Below are positions 33,454 through 43,754 of a stretch of 64,000 nt of DNA, in pieces. The position numbers and the translations under genes are program-made. Numbering within the stretch: position 1 is the stretch's first letter; every line of letters starts with the position of its first letter. The notes below the pieces were generated by a model that did not search any database, was not told the DNA's origin, and saw only the letters and a list, made by a program, of their open reading frames with translations. The DNA comes from Phycisphaerales bacterium (GTDB lineage Bacteria; Planctomycetota; Phycisphaerae; Phycisphaerales; UBA1924): assembly GCA_007693785.1 (NCBI GenBank), contig RECY01000026.1, forward strand, positions 186,001 to 250,000, written 5' to 3'.

Positions 33454-34263
33454 ATGAGCGAGGCTGCTGCGAGCGTGGACGATGCCCCGGTGCCGCTGTC
33501 GGTGGCGATTGTGTGCAAAAACAACGAGACGACCATCGGTCGGACGCTGGACTCGGTGCGCGGGCTGGCGACGGAGATCGTCGCGGTCGATTCGGGCTCG
33601 ACCGACGGGACGATCGCGCTGCTGGAGGCGGCGGGCGCGGTCGTGGTGCGGAGCGACTGGCTCGGGTATGTGCGGACGAAGCAGAAGGCGGTGAACCACT
33701 GCACGCAGGCGTGGGTGCTGGTGGTGGACAGCGACGAGAGCGCGGACGAGGCGCTGCGGGCCTCGATCCGTGCGGCCGTCTCACGGGACGACGCGGGCGT
33801 CGCGGGGTACCGGGTGAACCGGAAGGTGTGGTACTTCGGCGGGTATCTGGAGCACGCGTGGCAGCCGGAGTGGCGCCTACGCCTGGTGCGCCGGGATCGT
33901 CTGAAGTGCGCCGGGGTCGATCCGCACGACAAGCTGGAGATCGTGGGCCCGGGCACGGCGCGGGTGGGGTCGCTTTCGGGGACACTGCGTCACGATTCGT
34001 TCACGACGATCGGCGAGCACCTGAGCAAGCAGGTTGGGCACGCGCGGGTGGGGGCGATGAGCCGCCACGCCGCCGGGGCGCGGGGGTCGTGCGTGCGCCT
34101 GCTCTTCAGCCCTTGTCTGGCGATGTTCCGTCAGCTGGTGCTCAAGAGCGCGTGGCGGGACGGGTGGCGGGGCTGGCTGGCGGCGGCCTCCACCGGCGTG
34201 GGGACGCTCATGAAGCACATGATCCTCATCGAGCTCTCCAGAGGTGAGACCAGGCCGCGGTGA
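33454..34263 (+). CDS. Glycosyltransferase family 2, LPS-core type
   Basis: A 269-residue GT-A enzyme. N-terminal SVAIVCKNNETTIGRTLDSV and VDSGSTDGTIALL form the nucleotide-sugar site, LVVDSDESADEAL is the DxD-equivalent, and WYFGGYLEHAWQPEWRLRLVRR matches the region typical of WaaE/KdtX-like glucosyltransferases that add to inner-core heptose. A hydrophobic C-terminal helix pair may associate with the membrane. It is divergent from the LPS kinase-like gene, which supports a core-oligosaccharide role. The start at 33454 is chosen from family alignment and the hexamer upstream. Confidence 0.87.
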   Translation: MSEAAASVDDAPVPLSVAIVCKNNETTIGRTLDSVRGLATEIVAVDSGSTDGTIALLEAAGAVVVRSDWLGYVRTKQKAVNHCTQAWVLVVDSDESADEALRASIRAAVSRDDAGVAGYRVNRKVWYFGGYLEHAWQPEWRLRLVRRDRLKCAGVDPHDKLEIVGPGTARVGSLSGTLRHDSFTTIGEHLSKQVGHARVGAMSRHAAGARGSCVRLLFSPCLAMFRQLVLKSAWRDGWRGWLAAASTGVGTLMKHMILIELSRGETRPR

Positions 34264-34313
34264 GGCGTCACCCGCGCGCCGGGCCCGGGGAGGCCGCTCG
34301 GGGCCGGATGCGA

Positions 34314-34823
34314 TCAGCGCGAGCCCCGCGCCCGGGCGTGGAGGATGTAGTCCGCGCCTGCGGGCGTGCCGCCCATCGCGTTCACCAGCAGGCCCACCTG
34401 CCCCCGGTGATAGAACCCGTGGCTCCACACGTGCGTGCAGATCTCCAGCACGCTGTTCGACCACGATGCGCCGTCCAGACTCTGATACCGCACTTCGCGC
34501 GAAAGCCCGCCCACATCAAGGCCTTCCACAAACCCGCGCCACGTTTCCATCGAGCGCACGTCGAGCCGCTCGCCCTCGTCCAGCGTCATGCCGTCCGGGA
34601 AGATGTTCGTCGGCCGCTCCGCCCGCGCCCCCACCCGCCACAGCCACACCGCCCGCGCCTCCGCGATGTGCACCACCTTGTCGACCGCCCGCTGAAACCT
34701 TGCATCCCCGCGCGACAGCTCCGGCAGCGCCCGCAACGCCCCCCAGCACTTCGCGTGCGCCCACGACTCCTGCTCGCACCAGTCGCGCACCATCGCGAGC
34801 GCATCGGGCGGGCGCTCGCTCAC
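34314..34823 (-). CDS. DinB-like four-helix protein
   Basis: A 169-residue protein of the DinB/YfiT-like putative metalloenzyme fold. The metal ligands are seen as DKVVHIAEAR near the middle and THVWSHGFYHRGQVGLLVNAMG near the C-terminus, the classic H-x3-H pattern. Members include damage-inducible proteins and thiol-transfer enzymes; which applies here cannot be told. The GTG start overlaps the pdxJ stop (GTGA), so it is cotranscribed and coupled with pdxJ. Confidence 0.8.
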   Translation of the reverse strand: MSERPPDALAMVRDWCEQESWAHAKCWGALRALPELSRGDARFQRAVDKVVHIAEARAVWLWRVGARAERPTNIFPDGMTLDEGERLDVRSMETWRGFVEGLDVGGLSREVRYQSLDGASWSNSVLEICTHVWSHGFYHRGQVGLLVNAMGGTPAGADYILHARARGSR

Positions 34824-35632
34824 GACACACCCCCCGCGCCACGCACGCTCGGCTCGTCCCGCTCCGGCCCCGGCACGCCCCGGTGCCCGGCCGCCGCCTC
34901 CACCATCAGCCGCTTCATCTCCCGCACCGCCCCGCGCATCCCCTCGAACACCGCACGGCTCACGATCGCGTGCCCGATGTGCAATTCCTCCACGCCCGCC
35001 AGCGCCGCGATCGGCGTCACGTTGAAGTAGTTCAGCGCGTGCCCCGCGTTGAAACGCATCCCCGCCGAGCGAGCCGCCGCACCCGTCCGCGCCACCGCGT
35101 CGAGCGCCGCCAGAAGCTCCGCGCGACGAAAATCCCCGCCCGCTTTCGCGAACGCGTGCGCGTACGGCCCCGTGTGCACCTCGCACACGTCAAACCCCAG
35201 CTCACCCGCCGCCTCCGCCTGCCGCGGATCTGGATCGATGAACACCGACACAAAACACTCGGCCGCACGCAGCCGCGCCACCACGTCCTTCAACCGGTCC
35301 CGCTGCGCGATCACGTCCAGCCCGCCCTCGGTCGTCACCTCGTGGCGCCCCTCCGGCACCAGCATCGCCGCGTGCGGGCGCACACGCTCGGCGATCCCCA
35401 CCATTTCCTCCGTCGCCGCCATCTCGAGGTTGAACTTCACCTGCACCTGCTCGGCCAATCGCTCCACGTCCCGATCCTGAATATGACGACGATCCTCGCG
35501 CAGGTGCACCGTGATCCCGTCGGCCCCGCCCAGCTCGGCCTCGTGGGCCGCCCGGATCGGGTCCGGCTCCTGCCCGCGTCGGGCCTGGCGGACGGTCGCG
35601 ACATGGTCGATGTTCACCCCGAGTTGGATCAT
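34820..35632 (-). CDS. pdxJ: Pyridoxine 5'-phosphate synthase
   Basis: A TIM-barrel enzyme joining 1-deoxy-xylulose 5-phosphate and 3-amino-acetone phosphate in vitamin B6 synthesis, 270 residues. The motifs are LGVNIDHVATVRQARRG, GADGITVHLREDRRHI, VKFNLEMAATEEM, and the terminal ELHIGHAIVSRAVFEGMRGAVREMKRLM. TACACT lies exactly six bases before the ATG, which fixes the start. The DinB-like gene follows in overlap. Confidence 0.96.
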   Translation of the reverse strand: MIQLGVNIDHVATVRQARRGQEPDPIRAAHEAELGGADGITVHLREDRRHIQDRDVERLAEQVQVKFNLEMAATEEMVGIAERVRPHAAMLVPEGRHEVTTEGGLDVIAQRDRLKDVVARLRAAECFVSVFIDPDPRQAEAAGELGFDVCEVHTGPYAHAFAKAGGDFRRAELLAALDAVARTGAAARSAGMRFNAGHALNYFNVTPIAALAGVEELHIGHAIVSRAVFEGMRGAVREMKRLMVEAAAGHRGVPGPERDEPSVRGAGGVS

Positions 35633-35638
35633 GACGCA

Positions 35639-35644
35639 AGTGTA
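35639..35644 (-). promoter_or_regulatory. -10 hexamer TACACT, leaderless start
   Basis: Six bases before the pdxJ ATG on the minus strand. Confidence 0.6.
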
Positions 35645-35903
35645 GAGCCGAGGGGGGTCGCCCCTGCCCGCCCGGGCGTCGGCGACCGCAAGATCGCGGC
35701 GAGCGGGTGGGGGGCTCGGGGTGTTCACGTGGCGCTCAGAAGCTCATCCCCTGTCGAGTCTTATGCTTTGCGGGGCTAAGATTCCCCGCAGCGCGCGACG
35801 CCGAAGACTCCGACGCGGCGGCACGCCCGGCCGGGGGCGGAACGATCCACCCCGACCAACGACCAGATCGATCCGATCGTTTCCCAGACAGGCATCCACG
35901 CAT

Positions 35904-37793
35904 ATGGGCACTCTCGAAGCCGCACGGCTCCGCAATGTCGCGATCATCGCGCACGTCGACCACGGCAAGACCAGTCTCGTCGACCAGCTCCTCAAGCAAT
36001 CGGGCATGTTCCGCGCGGGGGAGCTCGAGAAGCTCGCGGGCGGGCAGCACGACCTGATCATGGACTCCAACCCGTTGGAGCGGGAGCGCGGGATCACGAT
36101 CCTGAGCAAGAACTGTGCGGTGACCTACCGCGCGCTGGACGGGCACGACTACCGGATCAACGTGCTCGACACGCCGGGGCACGCGGACTTCGGCGGCGAG
36201 GTCGAGCGCGTGCTCCGCATGGCCGACGGTTGCCTGATCCTGGTCGACGCGTTCGAGGGCCCGATGCCGCAGACCAAGTTTGTGCTGAGCAAGGCGTTGG
36301 CGGCGGGGCTGAAGCCGGTCCTGGTGGTGAACAAGTGCGACCGCCCGGACCAGCGGGCCGACGAGGTGCTGGGCGAGGTGTTCGACCTGCTGGTGGAGCT
36401 GGGGGCCGACGACCACGCGTTGGATTTCAAGGCGGTGTACTCCAGTGCGAAGAACGGCTGGGCGACCGACAGCATCGACGACGGGATCCCGACCTCGGGC
36501 GACATGCGGGCGATCTTCGAGGCGATCATCCACGAGGTGCCCGCGCCGACGGATGACGCCGCCAAGCCGCTGCAGATGCTCGTGACGACGCTGGACTATT
36601 CCGACTATGTCGGGCGGATCGGGATCGGGCGCGTCTTCGCGGGGGAGATCACCGCGGGGCAGCGCGTCGCGCTGGTCAAGCGTGACGGCAAGGTCGTGAA
36701 CGCCAAGATCGGCAAGCTCGAAGCCTTCGACGGGCTCGGTCGGCGCGAGGCGGCGCGGGTCGGCGCGGGCGACCTCTGCGCCATCAGCGGCGTCGAGGGC
36801 ATCGACATCGGCGACACCATCGCCGACCCCGCCTCCCCGGTCGGCCTCACGCCGGTCACCATCGACGAGCCCACGCTGAGCATGACCTTCCGCATCAACG
36901 ACTCCCCCTTCGCCGGGCAGGACGGGGAGTACGTCACGAGCCGCCAGGTCCGCGACCGCCTCGCGAAGGAGCTGGAGCGCAACGTGGCGCTCCGCGTGGA
37001 GCCGGGCGCGAGCGCGGAGGAGTTCAACGTCTCCGGTCGCGGCATCCTGCACCTGGGCATCCTTCTGGAGACGATGCGCCGCGAGGGCTTTGAGCTCAGC
37101 GTCGGACGCCCGCGCGTGATCACCCGCTTCATCGACGGCGTCGAGTACGAGCCCATCGAGACCCTCGTGGTGGACGCGCCCAACGGGGGCGTGGGCTCGG
37201 TGATGGAACTCGTCGGCGGGCGACGCGGGGAGCTCAAGCGGATGGAGCCGCGGGGCAAGGACGTGACGCACCTGGTCTTCGAGATCACGAGCCGTGCGCT
37301 GATCGGGCTGCGCAGCCGCCTGCTGACGGCGACCCAGGGCGAGGCGATCATTCACCACCGGTTCGACCGCTTCGAGCCGATCAGCGGCGAGCGTCCGCGT
37401 CGGGCGAGCGGCGTCATGATCGCGACCGAGGGCGGGCAGGTGACCTCGCACGCGCTCGAGGGCCTCGCCGATCGCGGCGTGATGTTCATCGAGCCGGGCG
37501 AGAAGGTCTACGCCGGGCAGGTCGTCGGCGAGCACAACCGCGACAACGACCTGACCGTCAACGCGGTCCGGATGAAGCAACTCAACAACATCCGCAGCGC
37601 GAACAAGGAAGCATTCGTGACGCTCAAGGCCGGTCGGAAGATGAGCCTCGAGCAGTGCCTGGAGTACATCGAGGAAGACGAGTACGTGGAGCTGACGCCG
37701 GTGAACATCCGGATCCGCAAGAAGATCCTGGACGAGGGCGCCCGCCGACGGGCCGAGCGTCAGGGCAAGGACCGGGCCAAGGTCGGCGTTTGA
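35904..37793 (+). CDS. typA: Ribosome-binding GTPase TypA/BipA
   Basis: A translational GTPase of 629 residues that binds the ribosome and helps assembly and stress adaptation. G1 is AHVDHGKTSLVDQLL, G2 falls in NPLERERGITILSKN, G3 DTPGHADFGGEVERVL and G4 VVNKCDRPDQR. Domains II, III and V follow, with FRINDSPFAGQDGEYVTSRQVRDRL and the typical C-terminal VRMKQLNNIRSANKEAFVTLKAGRKMSLEQCLEYIEEDE. The ATG at 35904 fits the family start; an upstream in-frame ATG would add 61 unrelated residues. A TATGCT hexamer (35761-35766) may start a ~130-base leader. A strong hairpin follows. Confidence 0.96.
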   Translation: MGTLEAARLRNVAIIAHVDHGKTSLVDQLLKQSGMFRAGELEKLAGGQHDLIMDSNPLERERGITILSKNCAVTYRALDGHDYRINVLDTPGHADFGGEVERVLRMADGCLILVDAFEGPMPQTKFVLSKALAAGLKPVLVVNKCDRPDQRADEVLGEVFDLLVELGADDHALDFKAVYSSAKNGWATDSIDDGIPTSGDMRAIFEAIIHEVPAPTDDAAKPLQMLVTTLDYSDYVGRIGIGRVFAGEITAGQRVALVKRDGKVVNAKIGKLEAFDGLGRREAARVGAGDLCAISGVEGIDIGDTIADPASPVGLTPVTIDEPTLSMTFRINDSPFAGQDGEYVTSRQVRDRLAKELERNVALRVEPGASAEEFNVSGRGILHLGILLETMRREGFELSVGRPRVITRFIDGVEYEPIETLVVDAPNGGVGSVMELVGGRRGELKRMEPRGKDVTHLVFEITSRALIGLRSRLLTATQGEAIIHHRFDRFEPISGERPRRASGVMIATEGGQVTSHALEGLADRGVMFIEPGEKVYAGQVVGEHNRDNDLTVNAVRMKQLNNIRSANKEAFVTLKAGRKMSLEQCLEYIEEDEYVELTPVNIRIRKKILDEGARRRAERQGKDRAKVGV

Positions 37794-37880
37794 CGCGCGG
37801 GGGCTCTTCAGGCCCCTCGTTCCGCGCGTGGTCTCGCGTGCATCGACCGGACTTCATGCCCCCATGCCCGATCCAAATGC

Positions 37881-37912
37881 AACGCGGGCCCGCCGGAGGG
37901 CGGGCCCGCGTT
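37881..37912. terminator. Bidirectional hairpin between typA and atpD
   Basis: A perfect 14-bp stem (37881-37894 with 37899-37912), loop GGAG, between convergent genes. Only TT follows on each side before GG, so termination rests on the stem. Confidence 0.8.
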
Positions 37913-37962
37913 GGTTCTTGACGTTGATGGTCGCCCGCGCGGGCGTGCTGTGCGCCGGGTGA

Positions 37963-40138
<2,176 letters not shown>

Positions 40139-40170
40139 ACCCACCAGCCTCCCGCTTCAGCCCGCTGTGC

Positions 40171-40314
40171 TCCGGTGCCCCGGAAACGCGGAGCCGCCGC
40201 GGCGCAGCTTTTCCGGGCTCACAACCTCCCTCGCTCCTCAGCGCCGTCCGCTCCCGAACATGGAAAAGCTCCGCCGGCCTCGGAAGCCCGGCTCCGCGTT
40301 TCCATGCCACCAGA
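40171..40314. repeat. 145-bp element with inverted ends, copy B
   Basis: 26-base ends 40171-40196 and 40289-40314 are near-perfect inverted repeats through GGAAACGCGGAGCCG. The inner GGAAAAGCTCCGCCGG segment pairs with GCCGCGGCGCAGCTTTTCC near the left end. It aligns with copy A at 19286-19430 over its whole length. Confidence 0.8.
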
Positions 40315-40328
40315 CCAAACTCCACTCG

Positions 40329-40364
40329 GTGCCACGGTTTGGATTCTGATCCAAACCGTGCTCC
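40329..40364 (+). repeat. GTGC-hairpin-CTCC repeat, copy 3
   Basis: A perfect 12-bp stem (40333-40344 with 40349-40360), loop TCTG; the same stem as copy 2 in opposite orientation. Confidence 0.8.
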
Positions 40365-40379
40365 CCTTCTCCCGCCCCT

Positions 40380-40404
40380 GTGCCACAGACCTTGTCTGTG
40401 CTCC
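40380..40404 (+). repeat. GTGC-hairpin-CTCC repeat, copy 4
   Basis: A shorter stem CACAGAC/GTCTGTG around CTT, with the same GTGC and CTCC ends. Confidence 0.7.
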
Positions 40405-40485
40405 CCGGCCCCTCCTCCCCGTCCTCGCCCGCTCCCAACACCCCAAGCCAAGACCACACCAGCACATGAAGAGGAGGAAGGTCCA

Positions 40486-40519
40486 GAAGCACTGACCTCT
40501 CAGAAGAGGTCGGTGGCAC
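40486..40519 (-). repeat. GTGC-hairpin-CTCC repeat, copy 5
   Basis: Stem CACTGACCTCT (40490-40500) pairs with 40505-40515, one G-U pair, loop CAGA. The same stem as copy 1 at the start of the window. The CTCC end is changed to CTTC. Confidence 0.75.
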
Positions 40520-40624
40520 ATCCGGCCCCTCCCCCGCGGGCGTATCGCCTCAAAACTGCTTTTTTCTGTCGGTTGCCGCGGACATACTGTCACCACCGGT
40601 CGCCGCTCCGTCGGATCGGCAAGG

Positions 40625-42298
40625 ATGCCTGTGATGACCGATCAGAACTTCCCACGCCGAAACGGCGCCATCGACCGTGCCCGTGAGGTCGCCGCCGAGT
40701 ATCAGAAGTTGTTCGACGCCCTTCCCCCCCACTCCCGGGAGGCGGAGATGGCGTTGCTGGGCTCGCTGCTGCTGGATCCGGGCGTGGTGAGCGACGTGGT
40801 GACGATCATCGAGCGTCCGGAGTCGTTCTATCTGGAGAGCCACGCGGCGATCTACAAGGCCGTGCGGGACGTGGACGACGCGACGAGCGGGAGCGACCTG
40901 GTCCAGATCGTGGAGCGTCTCCGGAACCGGGGCCAGCTCGAGGGCGTGGGCGGTGCCGAGTATCTGGTGGAGCTGGCCGAGAGCGTGCCGAGCGCGGCCA
41001 ACGCGGTGTACTACGCCCGGATCGTCCGCGATAAGGCCCGCCTGCGTTCGCTGATCGACGCGGCGGCGCGGATTCTCTACGAGGCTCACGCGACCAAGGA
41101 CGACGACAGCGAGACGGTCGAGCGTCTTGTGGACGACGCGGAGAAGGTGATCTTCGACGTGGCGCGGGCGGACGCACGGACGGACCCGCAGCAGCTCGTG
41201 GACCTGCTGCACGCCGAGCTGGAGCTGCTGGAGCACCTCGAGAAGCACGGCGCCGGCGGGAAGCCGACGGGCTTCGACGATCTCGACGAGATGCTCGGCG
41301 GTTTGCACGAGGGAGAGCTGATCATCCTGGCGGCTCGCCCGTCGATGGGCAAGACGGCGATCGCGCTGAACCTGGCCGAGCAGATCGCGCTCGGCGGGCG
41401 GACGCCGCTGAGCCCGCGGAGCGCCGGCGGGGAGATGGTGCCGGTCGGGTTCTTCAGCCTGGAGATGAGCAAGTCGGCGGTGGTGCAGCGTCTGATCAGC
41501 GCGTACTCGGGCCTGGACAGCCACCGCCTGCGGACGGGGCAGTTCTCGAAGTCGGAGTTTGACGACCGGATCGTCGGGGCGTGCGCGACGCTGAGCGAGG
41601 CGCCGATCTTCATCGATGACACGCCCGCGCTGACGCTCGCCGGGCTGCGGGCGCGGGCGCGCCGGATGCACCGTCAGCACGGGGTGCGTGTGATCATGAT
41701 CGACTATCTGCAGTTGCTGAGCGCGCCAGGGGCGGCGAAGGAGAGCCGCCAGGTCGAGGTTTCGACGATCAGCCGGGGGATCAAGGCGCTGGCGCGCGAG
41801 CTGGAGGTGCCGATCGTGTGCCTGGCGCAGCTCAACCGCGGCGCGGAGCAGCGGGAGGGCAACCGCCCGCGGATGAGCGACCTGCGCGAGTCGGGCTCGA
41901 TCGAGCAGGACGCGGACGTGGTGGCGTTGCTGCACCGCGAGGATTACTACCACGTGAACGATCCGGACTGGGCCGACAACCACCCGGAGAAGGTCGGGCT
42001 GGCGGAGCTGATCATCGCGAAGCAGCGGAACGGGCCGACGGGCGTGGTGCGCCTGACGTGGGACTCGGCGACCGTGCGTTTCAAGAACTACGCGGGGTAC
42101 CGCGACGATTTCGACGTGTACACCGGCGCGGACGAGCCCCCGATGCCCGACGCGAGCCGCGGCGCGGCGCCCTTCGACGCCGACGCGCCCAAGACCGGCG
42201 CCGGCGGCGCGTTCGGCAGCCGCCCGCGCACCGGGCCCGCCCACAACCACCGCGACGGCGGCGGCCCGGACGAGGACACCGACAACCTGCCGATCTGA
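40625..42298 (+). CDS. dnaB: Replicative DNA helicase DnaB
   Basis: The hexameric helicase at the replication fork, 557 residues. The N-terminal domain (residues ~35-150) has PPHSREAEMALLGSLLLDP and FYLESHAAIYKAV. The RecA-like C-terminal domain begins at GFDDLDEMLGG with Walker A ARPSMGKTAIALN (near residue 239), FSLEMSK, DYLQLLSAP, QLNRGAEQREGNRPRMSDLRESGSIEQDADVV. A ~20-residue insertion lies after Walker A (GGRTPLSPRSAGGEM). The last ~60 residues are Gly/Pro/Asp-rich and probably disordered. ATG 40625 and 40634 are both possible starts. Confidence 0.97.
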   Translation: MPVMTDQNFPRRNGAIDRAREVAAEYQKLFDALPPHSREAEMALLGSLLLDPGVVSDVVTIIERPESFYLESHAAIYKAVRDVDDATSGSDLVQIVERLRNRGQLEGVGGAEYLVELAESVPSAANAVYYARIVRDKARLRSLIDAAARILYEAHATKDDDSETVERLVDDAEKVIFDVARADARTDPQQLVDLLHAELELLEHLEKHGAGGKPTGFDDLDEMLGGLHEGELIILAARPSMGKTAIALNLAEQIALGGRTPLSPRSAGGEMVPVGFFSLEMSKSAVVQRLISAYSGLDSHRLRTGQFSKSEFDDRIVGACATLSEAPIFIDDTPALTLAGLRARARRMHRQHGVRVIMIDYLQLLSAPGAAKESRQVEVSTISRGIKALARELEVPIVCLAQLNRGAEQREGNRPRMSDLRESGSIEQDADVVALLHREDYYHVNDPDWADNHPEKVGLAELIIAKQRNGPTGVVRLTWDSATVRFKNYAGYRDDFDVYTGADEPPMPDASRGAAPFDADAPKTGAGGAFGSRPRTGPAHNHRDGGGPDEDTDNLPI

Positions 42299-42675
42299 AC
42301 GCACGCCCGGTGCGGCTCACGCCCGACGATGCGACGACGCGCGTCGTCGCTCTCCGTGCGCACAGTTCGCATACAAGTTTTCCCTTGCCATGGTCGTGCG
42401 CGTTCCCCCGTTGAGGCGGTGCCCGGGGGAGATTCGCGGCCCCGAACGGGTGTGTGCGCGCTGTATTTTAAACGCGATGTATGAAGATTGCAGATTTTTG
42501 TTGTCTTTTCTGAATGTTGTGAACGGTGGGCGCGGTAGTCTGTGCTCAAAGCGGCTGGGAGTAGAGAGGACAAGCGTGCCGGTGTGTCGCCGGGGCGATC
42601 CCACCCGCGCACATTTTGAGTTTGTCGGTGCGGGCATGCACACCCGTGTCGGCTTGTTCTATGGGAGGTCTCGCC
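42299..42675. other. Noncoding region upstream of secreted-protein gene
   Basis: 377 bases. It begins with a perfect 20-base palindrome (42331-42350) that could stop dnaB transcription. It then has the most A+T-rich patch nearby (around 42464-42520), with a TAGTCT hexamer at 42536-42541. Likely promoter region of the gene at 42676. Confidence 0.4.
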
Positions 42676-43614
42676 ATGCGTGTTCCTGTTGCTGTTCTAT
42701 TGGTTTCTGCCGCCGGTCTTGTCGCGTCCAGCGCAACGGCCCAAGTTGGCACGTTCGTGATGGGCGTCGACTCGAGCGCGAACGCCGCGCACCTGTTCGA
42801 CCCCGCCACCGGCGCGCTCGTGCAGCAAAACTGGATCGAGTGGGGCGACCTGACCGAGGGCGGCTCGGCAACCGGCTCCACCGCCAAGCACGCGATCTAG
42901 GTCGGGACGGACATCTGGGTCTCCGATCAGCTCCGCGACGTGGTGTACCGCTTCGATCAGGCCGGGAACCACCTGGGCAACATCCCCAACACCGGCATCG
43001 ACAACATCAAGGGCATGACCGTCGTCGGCAACCAGGTCTGGCTGACCAACGCCGGCACGAACCAGGGCGCGCCCGGCAACTCGATCGTCTTCATCGACAT
43101 CGCGACCGCGACGCCCGTCGGCTCGGCCCCGACCGTCGGCTCCCTCTTCGACCTCATCCCCTTCCAGGGTCAGCTCCTCGGCTCCAACATCGGCAACCAG
43201 AACATCGAGTTCTACAGCCCAACCACCGGCGAGCTCACCGGCACGTTCCACGCCCCCGCGACCGGCGGGCTCCGCTTCCCGCAGCAGATGGTCGAGCGTG
43301 AGAACGGCAACCTGCTCGTCGCCGGGTTCTCCACCATCGGCGGCAGCACCACCGGCATCTACGAGTTCACCAGCGAGGGCGTGCCGCTCGGCGTCGTCGC
43401 CGGTGCGGGCGCTGGCGCACGCGGCGTGATCGAGCTCGAAAACGGCGAGATCATGTGGAGCAGCGGCGCCGGCTTCTCGGTCGGCAGCGACCTGATCTTC
43501 GGCGGCGCCGGGGTCTCCGGGCAGTACCTCAGCTTCGTCACCGTCATCCCCACGCCCGCGGGCTTCGCGCTCTTCGCGGCCGCGGGCCTGGCGGCCGCAC
43601 GTCGCCGACGCTGA
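42676..43614 (+). pseudogene. Secreted PEP-CTERM-like protein interrupted by an amber codon
   Basis: The coding frame is intact over 312 codons apart from a TAG at 42898-42900 (codon 75). A signal peptide (RVPVAVLLVSAAGLVASSATA), a repetitive propeller-like region (VGTDIWVSDQLRDVVYRFD, NQVWLTNAGTNQGAPGNSIV) and a C-terminal PTPAG-helix-RRRR sorting signal are all in one frame. A single C-to-T change of CAG (Gln) would explain the stop. TAG is an ordinary stop in this genome (it ends the permease, rsmD, mrpD and lepB genes), so read-through is unlikely. GGGAGG lies seven bases before ATG 42676. A sequencing error is possible. It is followed by a strong terminator. Confidence 0.75.
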
Positions 43615-43655
43615 ACCGCACGACGCGATCGACTCACAAGCACGATGCACAACGC

Positions 43656-43687
43656 ACGCCGGGCCCCATGCACTGGGGGCCCGGCGT
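43656..43687 (+). terminator. Hairpin after interrupted secreted-protein gene
   Basis: A perfect 12-bp stem (43656-43667 with 43676-43687), loop ATGCACTG, followed by GTCTTTG. Confidence 0.8.
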
Positions 43688-43754
43688 GTCTTTGCAGCAG
43701 GTGATGGACCCGCCCGCACGGCCCCCGGGGGGGGCGACGGCACGGGCGAGGGCG

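Noticed and set aside
42331-42350. Perfect 20-base palindrome after dnaB as an operator
   Set aside because: Its GCGACGACG content arises easily in this GC-rich DNA and no regulator is linked; noted only as a possible terminator stem.
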